This document shows positions 1 to 13,626 of a stretch of DNA of 64,000 nt, piece after piece (the stretch's first letter is position 1; each line of letters begins with the position of its first letter). The translations under genes and the position numbers were made by a program. This stretch comes from Cunninghamella blakesleeana. Lineage: Eukaryota; Mucoromycota; Mucoromycetes; Mucorales; Cunninghamellaceae. Below the pieces are notes generated by a model that had not been told where the DNA came from, searched no databases, and was given only the letters and a program-made list of their open reading frames with translations. The stretch lies in NCBI GenBank assembly GCA_017871115.1, contig JAFCIZ010000001.1, positions 1,717,501 through 1,781,500 of the forward strand. The letters run 5' to 3'.

Positions 1-1507
1 TTTAAATTAACAATAACAACAAAGGTTTTTTCCCAGCTATCCAAATTTTATATTTTCATGCATCATGAATATTTTTTTACAATCATCATAAACCATCGTA
101 TATCATTTTTCAGTCTGTATTTCTTTGAACATAATTTAATATTTTATTATATATTTATAAATATTTTCTCTACTTTTTTTTTTGGCATCCGTAACATCCT
201 TTTTCGATATCAAATAAATTCAATCATAAACTAAAAGAAAAAAAATAATCAATTAAACACAGTATAAAAACTATACTTTTATTTTTATTTTTTATAAATA
301 TATATAATTAAAGAACTTAATATTCTTTCTTTGACTTAATGATCGTTTTTAAAATATAAGATTCTATAAGAATAAACGGTATCAATGTACAGAAATGGTT
401 TTTTATTGGTTTAATCAAATATATATATAATTTGTATGTTATTTTTAAATGAATCAGTAAATATTAATGGTCACCATATGACAATCGATTCGCATATAAA
501 GAATAATTACGTTACTAAATTATTAAAATTTCGCATTAATTTATTTAAAACATTTTAAGATAAAGCAGTATTTAACTTAAATATGAATCCTTAAATAAAT
601 TAGGTAATATTTGAGAATATCGTATGGAAATTGGTGAGGGTTTAGAGAATAACGCTGCCAGCGATCTATTAAAATTTCTAATCAATTGGATAGTTAACCA
701 TGGAGATAGGTGAAGCATGGATGTTTAATAAAGAACCTTACTACTCGCACATTATAGGATATATTGGAGTCTTAAATAGGGCTCATGCATTGTAATTTTC
801 TTTATAAGCTTTCTGTTGCCAAACTAGAAGTACCATAAGTAAAGTGATAGAATTATTATAAAGTAGAAAATAAAGTAAATATATGAAAAAATAATATATA
901 TATGGACATTCTTAGTTTTTTATTTTTGAATTTTTTTTTTCTACTCTTTCTTTATTTTTTTTATAATCCAAGATATTGGCCATTTTTACTCATAAAAGAG
1001 GTCTTATTATTATTCAAATACTGAAGTTTTTTATTCAAGAAGTTGAAAAGGGCATTTTTTTTTAATATAAATGTTATTTTTTTTTCACACTTTATGTATA
1101 AATAACCATTATTACTATGAAAATTAATTTGCATATAAAAAATTAAATATATTACTGAACTGTTAAATTTTTAAGTCAATTGGTTTAAAAGCCTTGGAAA
1201 CTAATCAATATGTATTTGGGTACTATTTTGTATATTATTTTAAACCTTTTTATAAAATAAAGAAATAAAAAACTTCTTATTAAATACCTCCATAACCGTT
1301 TACAATTTTTTTTTAATAAAAAAATTGATAAATGTATATGTAGATTATTATTCTCTAGGTGGTTTTTACCTTAAAAAAGATCCACAATGATGCACTAAAA
1401 ATCACAAGTGCTTTTAGTATTTTTCTTCGAAATTAGTCTGAATTTAAAATTCTACTTTTTTACAAACTTGATTTGTTTTTTAAATTTTTTGTTTCTTTCT
1501 ACATATT

Positions 1508-1556
<49 letters not shown>

Positions 1557-1592
1557 AATTAATTGTTGTAATTATTTTTATTTCTCTTATCG
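1..1592. other. Gene-free AT-rich stretch upstream of ARS2
   Basis: No open frame, splice pattern or RNA gene that I can support. The stretch is A/T-rich with many short homopolymer runs. It ends in a TA microsatellite (about 1513-1556) just before the ARS2 start codon at 1593, so the last few hundred bases presumably hold that promoter. Confidence 0.6.
1513..1556. repeat. TA dinucleotide microsatellite
   Basis: Nearly perfect alternating TA run, interrupted once by TGTA, about 40 bp upstream of the ARS2 start codon. Confidence 0.9.
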
Positions 1593-2157
1593 ATGTCTTC
1601 TATTGATAAAAGATATTCATCACGCGATCGCGTTATATCTAGCGGTGATGATGATAATGATAGCGATACTAATATGACTGAGCGTTCACGACATGACAGA
1701 CATTATAAACGCTCACATAGACCTTCCTCTTCACCGTCTGATGGTAAATAGCCTATAACTCTTTTTTATTATATAGCTATATTTCTTTTTGAATTTTTCT
1801 TTAATAATGATTCACTAACTAAGTGAAATATATATATTTATAATTTGGTACAAGTAGATAGAAAGCGTCAACGATATTCCAAGCAACAGCGTCAAGAAGA
1901 TGATGAACGTTCTAAATCTAATTACCGTACCGGTAAAATAAAAATTATATATAATGCATATACAGATTATTATTAAGCAATGTGGTCATAAAATAACATT
2001 ATATATACATATTTAATTTTTTTATTCATCTTATTTTTATATTAATAATCTAGACAGCGGAAAAACGGCCCCAAGCGAAAGACAGCGTTCATTATCAATG
2101 TAAGCTTAAAAAGAATCGACGCATATAATAATAATAATAATAATAATAATAGTAATG

Positions 2158-2194
<37 letters not shown>

Positions 2195-4550
2195 TAATAA
2201 TTGTTTTTTTGTGTATGACCTTTATTTTTAATTTGATTATTATAATAACAGGGGATTTAAACCGCCACACCCAAATTCCTTTGATTATATTATCCCTTAT
2301 AAACAATACTGTGAATATATAAGATATACCCACCCTTCAAAACGAATGGATGAACATGATTTACGAAGACGATATGAAAATTATAAAGAAGATTTTAATG
2401 CACAGCAATTATCCAATTTTTTTGACGCTAATAAAGATAAACAATGGTTTTTAGAAAAATATCATCCAATTCAATCTGAATCTCGAAAACGTGAACTTAA
2501 ACAGCGACGGCTAAGATATTATGAAGAATTTATGGATAGTTTGGAAAATGGATCATTAAATTCAGTGGAGTTAGACGAAGGCAAATCATATGTATATCAA
2601 GATAAAAAGCAAAATATTGATAAGAAAAATGATGACGCTAGTAATAGTAATAGTGATGGTGGTGACAGCGATAACGATAGTAACAATAAAAGTAACAATG
2701 GAGAAAATGATATAGATCAAAAGATGGACACTGAAAAAGACGAATATGAAACTCAATTAGTGATTAAAACTGTACTCCCAACTATATCTCGTGAAAATAT
2801 TTTAAAAGTAATTCTCATATATCATTACATAGTCATTATCTAAAAAATGGGGAATATTCATATACTTTTACTACTCTCTATTTATATACATACATACATA
2901 TACATATATATATTCTATTTCACTCTTATAAATATATATAATATAGTTATGTGAAACTGTGGATGGATTTGATTATTTAGCATTATCTGAACCAAGTCCG
3001 AGCAAACGTTTCCATCGTATTGGATGGATTAATTTTAAAGAGGGAGTAAATATGGAAAGTGCTTTTAATCAATTAAACAATAAAAAGGTAAACATTGTTA
3101 ACTTAATTAAAAAAAAGAAGATTTTGATATATTTTATTATGATATCTTTTAATTTTTATTTTTTATTTTTTTTTAAAAAAAACTAATTTCATCGCTATTT
3201 TTTAAAATAGGTAGATGAATTTGTGTTCCATTTAGCAATGAATAAAAAAAATCAGCAGCCGTTACCACGTACACCAAGATTAGCTTTGGAAATAAGCAAT
3301 ACTAAGGAAAGATTAAAGCATGATTTGGATCAGGCATATTTGGTTGCAAAAGCAATGGATTCATTTTTAGAAGTAAAAGGAGCAAGACATATCGTCAATC
3401 ATGCTACTAAAATCAGCCGTAATAAACGTCAACAGCAACAGGAGAATGACCATGATGAAAATGATAAAAAAAATTCTATATTTTCTATTAAAAAAGAACT
3501 GGATCTTTTAATCGTCTATTTAAGAAGAGTGCATATGATGTGTTATTATTGTGGTTTGGAATGTGATTCGCTGGAAGATTTGGATAGGAAGTGTATGGAA
3601 CCTCATTTGAGAAAAATTATTTCAAAGAACCAAGATCAGTCACCCCAACTTATTGAAAAAGGAGGTAAACAATGCTAGATAGACGTATATATATTTATAT
3701 AAATTATATAATATGAAGTGGATATTTATCCATGAGCGTGTATATTTATTATTTTTAGGTTTAGCTTGGGCCAAAAATTTGGATTCTAAACTTACTTTGA
3801 AATATGAAAGACCAAGTCATCGAGAATTAGAAAGAATGGGTGGAAAAATTTTGGAAGAGTAATATAAATAAATAGAATATAACACTAATAACAACAGTAA
3901 TAATAATATGAGACTAATATAATATATATTTCCTTTATTTTATTTCGTTTGTTTTTATAGTGAATTTGAAAAATTTTATGCTGAAAATATTGAAAAAGAG
4001 CACCATTCAAAATACCGATGTAAAGTAGAAAATTGTAACAAAGCATTTAAAGGGTATGAATTCGTTGAAAAGCACATTAATACTAAACATTCCGAATTAA
4101 TTGATAAAATAAAAGAAACTGTAACCTACTTTAACAATTATATATGTGATCCCAACCACTTAACACCTCAAACAAACCAATCTAAGAATATAAACAGCAC
4201 GAATTTGATGATCTCAACAATACCACGAGCTGCACCTGCACATCCATTTATCATGTTTTCACCCCATAACAGCAGCGTGTCTCCAATGGTTCCTGCTAAT
4301 ATAATTGCTCCAAATATGAATCTTCTCTCAGGGCCTGGTTTTAATAGAATCCCTCAGAGGTAATAATATTAAATGCTGCTTCTTTTTTTTTTTTTAATAT
4401 TATTGGTAAAATTAAAACTAACTCTAAATAAATAAATTATATAGTAATATTATGGAAACAATGGGACCAAGAGACCCACGACAAGTAACTTCATATGTTG
4501 ATTTAGATGCTCCTGCTCAGGGTGAAAATATAGGACCAACATTTTATTAA
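1593..4550 (+). CDS. ARS2: ARS2/SERRATE-type zinc-finger RNA-processing protein
   Basis: Nine exons: 1593-1743, 1858-1932, 2054-2099, 2252-2807, 2947-3087, 3211-3664, 3759-3858, 3961-4359, 4445-4550; about 675 residues. The N-terminus is charged and rich in Arg, Ser and His. It is followed by the SERRATE/Ars2 N-terminal domain (about residues 92-165, including RRRYENYKEDFNAQQLSNFF). A Cys pair region, CYYCGLECDSLEDLDRKC, lies near 432-452. A C2H2 finger with FKGYEFVEKHINTKH lies near 526-550, and the tail holds the family-typical DLDAP motif. In plants and animals ARS2 links the nuclear cap-binding complex to small-RNA processing, 3'-end formation and RNA export; the same role is inferred here. 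The acidic Asn/Asp/Ser-rich stretch near 200-250 is low complexity. The start is the first ATG in frame and all intron phases agree. The gene converges on the VPS10 gene. Confidence 0.9.
2122..2192. repeat. AAT trinucleotide microsatellite in ARS2 intron 3
   Basis: Run of AAT/ATA units with two interruptions, wholly inside the third intron of ARS2. The minus-strand open frame it creates (poly-Ile) is an artefact. Confidence 0.9.
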
Positions 4551-5535
4551 TTTTTTTTTTTTTTAATTTTTTAAATAAATAATAATCTAACTCTGGCTGC
4601 TTAAAATAATGCTAATAATATATATAATTGTAAAAGTTTAACTTTTTATTCACTGAAATAAAAATACTAAAAATACCAAGATTAAAATAATTATTATTAT
4701 TAATTCATTATTATATTATTTATTATTGAAAATGTTATAAAAAGTTATTTCTGTCGTATCTGGAATATGTTAATTGTAAAATCTCACTCTATATAATTTC
4801 ATTATATTTAGCTTGAATTTGACATTGATTAACAATAAAAAAGATAAAAAATAGGGTTATTTTTATACATACTGTAGTCCAATATTCGCCTATTAATATA
4901 GTTTAATAAAAAATTGAAATATTTATATTTTAAAAATTTATATTAATTACATATATGGTAATCATTGTCTAAAAAAAGGTCATTTGAATTCAATGGTTTT
5001 ATTCATATAATAATTAGTATTAGACTATAGATTGGCTAAAAAATTATACCAAGATTGTACAATAAAATATCTGGAAATACCAAATAAAAAAAATCAGCAT
5101 AGCTACAGTTTAAGATATGCTCGGAACTGGTTGATTTTTGGATATACTGTAGTATAATATTTATCTATGAGCTAGTTAAAATTGGACCAAAGTCTCTTAA
5201 TAAAATTTTTAGATTTATTATCATGATAAATAATCTGATAGTTCCACTTTTTAGGCTGTTATCATTTATACTTTATGCTTGTATATTATTTATCGCGTGT
5301 ATTTAGGTTTATGAATTTTATATACGAATTTACTGATATATACTTTATTTGATACAATTTTTTTAAACAGTAAACAAGTTACATATAATAATAATAATAA
5401 AAATAAAAATATTTATAATAAAGAGCGCATGTATGAACATAAAGAAAAATTTATATCACATACAAATTTCTTAAATTCCAAATATGTAAATGAAGAAAAA
5501 AATACAAAAATGTACTACTATTGATGTTTATATAA
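4551..5535. other. Intergenic spacer between convergent ARS2 and VPS10 genes
   Basis: Nearly 1 kb between two stop codons. It holds AT-rich 3' flanks with several AATAAA-like signals and no coding frame. Two loosely similar segments containing ACTGTAGT (near 4870 and 5155) are present but too weak to call a repeat. Confidence 0.6.
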
Positions 5536-8500
5536 TTACAGTTCGTCTGCATCACCATCACTATCAGAAGCATCATAATCATCTAATAGCACATCCGTAT
5601 CATCTTGATCAAGAGCACTATAACGGGGTCCATTTCTGAATTGAAGGAAGGATGGGAGATTAAATTGGTTGAATATATTCAAATCAGACAATGAACGAGG
5701 CAAAGAGATTTTAGATATTAACCCAACTAATACAACGGGAACAATGATGATTGCTGATACGACTTTACTAACTATGGGATGGGATAAAATATCATTAGCC
5801 GTATTGTTTCCAGAATCTGGCAAACGAATGGTTCTAAAAAAAAAAAAAACAATAACAATATAAATATAAATAAAATTATAAATGACTAAACTCAATATTC
5901 ATTTTTTTATAATTATATATTTTTATTTACCCAAATCTACCATAACGGAAAGCCCTTCTATAGCGTAAGCATCCAAATATAACAGCAGCACCAAAGAGAG
6001 GAGCAAATATATAAATTGCCCAATGAGAACCACCACGGCCAGGGCAACGTATTCTTTCTCCTTTATCTAATTCTCTTCCACCTTGACACGTTGAAGCAGC
6101 AATTTTTCGATATCTAAAAAAAATTAATATTAGTAACTCTAACTAAAATTTTTAATATTGTTATATCTTTAATTGTTATTTTCATTATTATTATTGTTAT
6201 ACCCAGTTGGATAATAAATGAAATCAGTATTTCCATCGCATTCAGGAATAACAGGACTAAATCCAGGTACAAGAACACATTCGCCTTTTTCATTTCTAAC
6301 AAAGTTGAAATCACTATTTTAAGAGCATAGATATTAGTTATCTAAAAATCATATCCATTTACGTCTTTTTTTATTTTTATTTTTATATATTCATATAATT
6401 TAATAATTACCATTCATAGTCTTCATTTGTACATGTACAGTTTCTAACAATTTCCTTAGGTTGAATGATCTTTTCACCAACAAAACAATCGCGATCTTGA
6501 ATGCGACGATAATATGTTGTCTAAGATATTATGTATATAATAATAAATATATGTCATCAATCATTATATCAAAAAAATACAATACAATACTATAAATTAT
6601 GGGACATTATATTACCTCGCGACCAAATAAGCATTTGTTACCACGAGTATCTTCAGGGCTCCAAAGTTCAAAGTCATCATTATCTTCATTATGAATATCC
6701 AGTTTACATTGTGTAGGGTGGATAGAAGAGAAATCGATATGATAAGCTACTGTGTTTCTACCACCTCTTTCAGATCCAAAAATAACATATTTTTGACTAG
6801 TACCATCAGGTTGAGTAATAATATCATCCACTTTAATTTTATCTTTTTTCTTTGTAAATTCATGAACTTTCCATGTTAAACCTTGATTAGTAGTATATCT
6901 AATAAATAAAAAGTAAACAAATATGACAATTATAATAATAAATAAATAAAAATAAATCTTGAATAAGCTGTATAATAAAAAAAAGATAATAATAAATAAG
7001 TATACTTGAATGTATGTTTTACTTACTTTAATTCATTTGTTTCTTCTTCATCATCAACAAGAATCAATAAACCGCCTTGATCGGCAAATTCCCAGATATG
7101 AGCACCTTTATAAACTTCCACCCAAGTTTTACCAGCATCACGAGTTAAAAACATATCACCATCGCGATAAGGTGTTAAATAGGAACCTACATTACCAACA
7201 CCTACCATGAGACCCACAGCACTTGAAGTACTAAACAAATCCCTTGTATTACGTCTTTCTGAATAACTATGAAGATGCAAGGCACAATCGTCTTTATCAC
7301 AGGCATAATATTCTTTTTTACTATCCATATTAGGAGGAGTTAATGATTTCCAACTACGACCGGCATCTACTGTCATTTTTGTTACAAGTTTTTTAGGATC
7401 ACCCATATTAGCTTGGTTAGAATTAGATACTTGATTAGATAGAGCAATGCCTTCTATACCTTGCATTTTTTCAAAGTCAACAATACCCATTTCATTACGA
7501 TTCGCATTATTTAATGATAATACAAAGTATGTACCATTGGAGTTTGATGTAAAGATATTACCGTATTCACTACCTTTGTGCGTATTGGTTGATACATGAA
7601 TCCACATATTATTGGCCGATTCCATAATGGTAAATGCTTCTGGTGAAACGGTGAAAGATTCAGGGAATTGTGCTGGTGCAAATGTTTTACCATCCATACT
7701 AACATGTAGTTGAAGATTAGCACCTCCATGTTGGGATACGGCAACCACCATGAATTTTCCAAAGATTGCTACACCAACCATGTCTTCAAAAAGGTATTGT
7801 CTAGATTCAAAATAATTATCAGATGATATAAATTGTAAAGAATTGGCAAAGAATGTGCGCTGGTTACCAGATTTTTCGCGATATTCTTCACATAGTATAG
7901 TATCATGATCGGCATATTGAATATTACCATCACGACCCCAAATACATCCACGTATATAAGTCCCAATAGAACGCCATGTTTGACCATTATTATGAGAGTA
8001 ATAGGCTTCAGAATGGCACTCATTTGAAATAAGTGAATCACATCTGTCTTCACCAATAAATAATAAATAATCAGGTTCGTCACGATGGAAATTGAGAATG
8101 GTACCAGGGATATTATGAATAGGTGGTAAAGGTGTACTTATTTCTATAATATTACTTCCACGATCTTGAGTGATAAATTGAATTCTTGTATTTGTTATAA
8201 AGTAAGCATTTTGTTCATGATGAGGATTTTGATACATTGCAATAACTTCGTTGCCTTCCAAAATTTGTTTCCATTCATAACCATCATTTTCGCTTCTCCA
8301 AACTTTATTGTCAGCTGTTCTTACGAATACACGATTAGTGTCAGTAAAATAAATATAGTCCACCACTTTATCAGTAAATTCCGTTTTAGTCACTTGCACT
8401 TGACCATTTTCTCCACAATCCCAATCTTTTTGTTGTGTTAAGTCTACACCACCAGTACACGTACTTTTACTATTTTTTTTATAACCAGAACGACCACGGA

Positions 8501-11500
8501 ATTTATCACCAGGTTTACATATATTAGGTCTATCAGGATGACGATCACTGTATTCACATTCGCCTTTTTCATTACGCCAAAATCCAAAATCACTAAATAA
8601 ATAAAGAGATATACAATTATAAATATAAATAGTTAAGTTTTATTTTATTTTTATTTTTATTTTTTCTTTATATTTTTTATTTCTCATTATTATTATTATT
8701 GTTATTATTATTACCATTCATAATCAATATCGCGGCACTCACAGTTTGAATCAATAGGTTCAGGATCTTTAAATTTATTACCAACTTTACAAATATGATC
8801 ACTTTTACGACGCCAGTATGCAATTTTTTTCCCAAGTAAACAAGCATCATCACCATCATCATCTTTAGCAATCCATTTTTCAAAATCGCCTTTTTCTTCA
8901 TTATCATCATGGTCACATTGTCTTACATCCGTTTCAGAAAAGTCAACCACAATGATCACGAGTGAGCGTTGACGAGTACGAGCATGACCAATAATATTAA
9001 AACGAAGTGTAGTAGATTGAGGATCTGTTGTTAAAGTAGATACACGAATAGGTTCTTCAGCAAAGGTATATTTATGCCAAGTTTGACCTTGATCCCAAGA
9101 ATACAAGAGTTCATTAGTAGGGCCTTCATCATTAATTAAAACCAAAATGGAACCTTGATCACCAAACTCATATAAATGTTCTCCTACTTGGATACGTACC
9201 CAAGTATGGCCTGCATCTCTTGTTAAAAATGTATCACTTTGATCATAAGGTAAAAGAGTAGGTCCTACATTACCAACACCCATAGCTAAACCAGGTACAC
9301 CCCCAGCTGTGAAAATGGCACCAGGGCCATGAATATCTGTACGACTATGTAAATTCAAAGTGCAATCTTTACTAGTACAATCAAATGTATGTGGTGGTTT
9401 TAAAGCTTGCCAATGACCTCCATCATCCCAACTAATCATAGTTCTTACTTGTTTTTTTACTTCACGACCACCACCAATAAGCTCATCCGCATTTACTACT
9501 TGATTTGCTAAAATAATACCATCTACACCTTGCATTTTTTCAAAATCAACATAACCCATAGCATTTCCATTTGTATTATCTAAAGAGAGATGATAAAAGG
9601 TTCCATTATCGTTGGATTTATAAAGAGAGCCGTGGGCTTTGCCTTGAGTATTTGATTTAAATATATTCATCAAGATGGAGTGAGTAGTCGATTGAAGAAC
9701 AGTAAAAGTGTCACGATCAATATATTGATGAGGTGGGAATTGAGCTTCAGCAAAGTTATATCCATCCACGCTAACAAAAACATTCAATTCACCTTTGATG
9801 TTAGCGGCCACGGCCATAAAATCTTCGATCACGAAAAATTCAACCAGATGATCATATAGTATTTGTTTTGACTTTCCCCAATCTTCGGTTCGAATAAGTT
9901 GTAAACGCTCTGATTGTTGAGATTCGTGTACAGAGCAATATACTGTTTCTTCTCTAATGTTGAATTTTGAATCACGTCCAAATATGCATTTTTTCACATG
10001 AAGGTTAAAAGGTTTCCAACTTCTACCATGGTCATGAGAAATATAAGCATTTGATTGGTGGGAAGTAGCATCGTCTACTAAAAGTAAAAGCCAATCTAGG
10101 TTTTTAGGATGGAAATCTAAAGTTTGGGTAACATGAAGACTTGGAGGGCCAGGTATGTTGATTTTACTCCAGTTTTCACCTCTATCAGCAGAAACGTACA
10201 TTTCATTTTCAAGTAAAGCATATGCTCTTTGATTATCAAATTCATGCATTACAAAGGAGAATACTTTACCCTGATCTTTTAATACTTGTTTCCATTTCAT
10301 ACCATGTTCATTTGAAACCCATAATTCACCATTATGAAGTCGCATCAATACGCTTGGAGAATCAGTAAAGTAAGTAAATTGTTCAATTTCATCATCAAAA
10401 GTGGTTTGGAAACTACGAATGCCTTCTTCAGAAGGAGCCAGTTCACTGTATGTATTACCACCATTGTTCTTGTTATCTTGAGGATTACCAAAAGTATCGT
10501 GAGCATTGTCAATGCATTTACGTTCCACAGGTGTATCTAAAGCTGATTTATCATTAGGCACAATACAAGTATTACCAGGAATTAAACGGTATCCACTTGA
10601 AGCTAAATAAGTATCTGATTTTGATTTGCACTGATCATCCGTTAATTGATCTTTGCTAACACGCACACATTTTCCACTGTGGCGATCACGACGGAAATTA
10701 AAATCACATTCATAGTCCATTTCAGTACAAGGGCAGTTTTTTAATTCTACTTCAGGTTCTTGATAATCGCGACCAACATAGCAATCGCGATCTGCTTTTC
10801 TCCTGTAAAAGACTTGTTCATGTCCCATTAAACAATCTGGCCCCTCTGTTAAATCACGGGCATACCAACGTTCGAAATCGCTATTATTATCATTATTGTG
10901 ATCCATGTTACATTGTTTTTGTTGTATAGTAGTAAAATCAAGATGAATAGATTGTACACGTGAATGATCACCATCACCATTGCCATTACGGCCTGTACCG
11001 CCTACCAACAAGAAATTACGAGAGGTAGATTCAGGATCAGTAGATAACGATCTAGCACGTACTGTTAAACCAAGATCTAACTTTTCCCAAGTATTACCAC
11101 GATCTTTACTCCACCATAAATGATCTGTTTCTTTTTCATCATCAATCATCACCAAGAGCGCGCCCATATCTCCAAATTCATATTTATGAGCACCTTCACG
11201 TACCATTTTCCAATTTAATCCACCATCAGTTGATAAAAATGTATCACATTCATCATAATCTAATAAATTATCACCATAATTACCAACACCCATTACAACA
11301 CCAATAGCTGTAAATGAAGAAAAGACTTGACCAATATTATGAGGAGAAGTAACTGAATGTAATTGAAGACTACACTTTTCTTGAGAGGAGGAGCATTTCA
11401 TTCCTTGACCCTGTGTGTCCACTACGTTCTTAATAGGTGACCAAGTAGATCCATCATCAAAACTCATACGTGTTTGGATTTGCTTCTTATTGGAGCTACC

Positions 11501-13034
11501 ACTATGTAAATCGTCAGGGTTGGTAACAATATTTGCAATCATTACGCCTTCTACGCCTTGTATGCGCTCAAAATCAATGATTCCCATATTATTACGATTT
11601 GTATAGTCCAAGCTATTCACAAAAAAAGTTCCATTTGAGTTGGATTTATATAAAGTACCGTAAGATCCAGATTGACTACCAAGCATATCTACTAACAAGG
11701 ATGAGCTAGATGATTCAACAATAGTGTAAGCTTGTTCATGAACATCGGCACCAGGGGGAAAGGTGGCTTCATGCCAATTTTCACCATCTAAAGAAATGTA
11801 CAAATCCATATCGGGTTGACTTGATGAAGGTTTCACTGCTGCAACAAGAAATTGATTGATAGCACTTATTGCTACAACGCCATTTACTTTAGATCCAGTA
11901 TTAAAATCAACAGGTTGTTCAGTATGGAAAAAATCTTCAGTTTGCACTAACCTTAAATCTTTAGGATCCAATAAACCAGCTTCACCACGTTTATTAGGAG
12001 ATTCTACACACATAATTTCATCTGCAGGTGCATTTGTAAATTGAGCACTAGATACACTCCAAATACACAAAGTAGTATGTGTGCGTAGTAGTTTAATATC
12101 TTTAAAATTATTGGTAGTATAATAAGTCTAATGGTAATAATAAATAATAATAAATAATAATAAAAAATTAATTAAACTATATTCTATCCTACTATTACTC
12201 TTATTAATTATCCTCTATATTTATGTTTCTTACCTCTGTGTGACAATCAGAATTTTTCCAACCTTTAGTATTGCATTGAAATCCAGTAAATAATAAATAT
12301 CCAGATCGTTGAGAATGAAAAGATAAATGTTGACTTGAAGTAGCAGGTTCTACAGGTGTTTCAAAGGGTTGCCAAGTTTTGCCTTTATCTTCTGTTTTCC
12401 AATGTTTAGTTTCTTTTCCCAAAACATAAGCCTATGAAAAAAAGAAAACGAAATATATATGAAATAAAAAACGATCAATTTTTCATGGAAGAGTATATTT
12501 TTATATATTTATTATCGCTGCTCTCTTTATTATTTTTTATTTTTAATTATTATTATTATTATTACCTTTTCGCTATCAAAAGGGTGTTCATATAAAAACT
12601 GTGCCTGGCCATCAATATCCGAGATTTTTTCCCATGCTTTACCATGGTTTTCCGACCGATATAAAGAGTGAGAAGCACCATCAAGCCAAAGTATAACCTA
12701 TAATAATTTGTATATATAGAAAGAAAGAAAATGGGTAAAGTTAGGTAAGTATGGTATTATTTATGAAACATATTTCTTTTTTAATATTTTTCATTTTTTT
12801 GCAACTTACATCTGAATCTTTAAAGTAAACCATTTTTTCAGGTAAACTATCAAATCCAGTTTTATCTATTTGTATTTGTTGAGCTAAACAATTTGGAAGA
12901 AGACATGATAATAGTAATAAGACTGTAAAAGATAAAAAAAGACGAGATGTAGTTGTAAATATTTTCCAAGGTTTTAGCTTTTTTGTTGTAGTATCATAAA
13001 AAGAGTACAGAGACACACGAGGCCTGTCGTTCAT
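5536..13034 (-). CDS. Vps10/sortilin-type sorting receptor with three VPS10 domains
   Basis: Ten exons: 12810-13034, 12566-12697, 12234-12431, 8715-12127, 7027-8592, 6616-6898, 6411-6520, 6203-6313, 5931-6113, 5536-5833; about 2172 residues. A signal peptide (hydrophobic core near residues 32-52, ending CLAQQ) starts the protein. Three VPS10 beta-propeller plus Cys-rich (10CC) units follow, about 55-722, 758-1385 and 1388-2035. Each carries the recurring DFE(K/R)xQGxxG motif and a terminal block of paired cysteines. A transmembrane segment near 2043-2065 is followed by a second hydrophobic stretch near 2085-2108, as in many filamentous-fungal Vps10 proteins. The tail is acidic with a YSAL (YxxPhi) sorting signal and ends DADEL. 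Family role: Golgi-to-endosome sorting of vacuolar hydrolases. Yeast Vps10 has two such domains and about 1580 residues, so this is an enlarged receptor. Start is ATG at 13034; the frame upstream has only TTG. Confidence 0.92.
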
Positions 13035-13626
13035 TGTCTCCAACTTTTTATATATGTATATATTATCGAATATTCCAAAATAATAACACGTCTATAGTCG
13101 TATTTCTAATTATTAAATATTATTCAATAAGATTAAACTTATAGTACCTAATATATAGATTATATAGAAAACGAAAGAAAAAACATAAAAGTTAATTTCA
13201 AGTTACATAATCGGTAATTTTTATTTTCCTAAAATAATTATATATTATATAATTTTACATATATTGTAGCTTACTTTTTTTTTTAATACTAAAACGAATT
13301 CAAAAGAAGGAACGCGAAAAATAATAATAAAAAATAACAAGAAATAAGACGGATGGTTTTAAAAAAAAAAAAAAGAGTAAAAAAGAAAGGTAAAAAAACA
13401 GTTGTCCTGCGTTGGCCGCCAAGGGATATTTAAAAAAATCCGGAGATTAAAAAATTAGCCTACTTTTTTAAAAAAAATTATATACATCTTTTTATTGACT
13501 TTTTTTAATATGTAAATATAAATAAATATGCTAATTATATGAATAATATATAAGTATATATAAAATAAATAAATAAATAAATAATATGTGCGAATGCCTT
13601 TTTGTAATATATATATATATTTCTAT
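13035..13626. other. Spacer between VPS10 promoter and kelch gene 3' end
   Basis: About 590 bp holding the VPS10 upstream region and the kelch gene 3' flank. It contains AT-rich tracts, an AAAT repeat near 13563-13583 and a short GC-richer patch near 13400-13450. No coding frame was seen. Confidence 0.55.

Noticed and set aside
2106..2333. 75-residue poly-Ile minus-strand frame
   Set aside because: Translation of the AAT microsatellite in ARS2 intron 3.
4665..5200. Possible repeats sharing TACCAAGATT and ACTGTAGT in the ARS2/VPS10 spacer
   Set aside because: The two pairs have different spacings (about 374 and 288 nt) and only short matches, as expected by chance in AT-rich DNA.
5536..5550. 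C-terminal DADEL of the VPS10 receptor as an ER-retrieval (HDEL-like) signal
   Set aside because: The tail is simply acidic, and receptors of this family cycle between Golgi and endosome; the YSAL motif is the more likely sorting signal. Only the last two residues match HDEL meaningfully.
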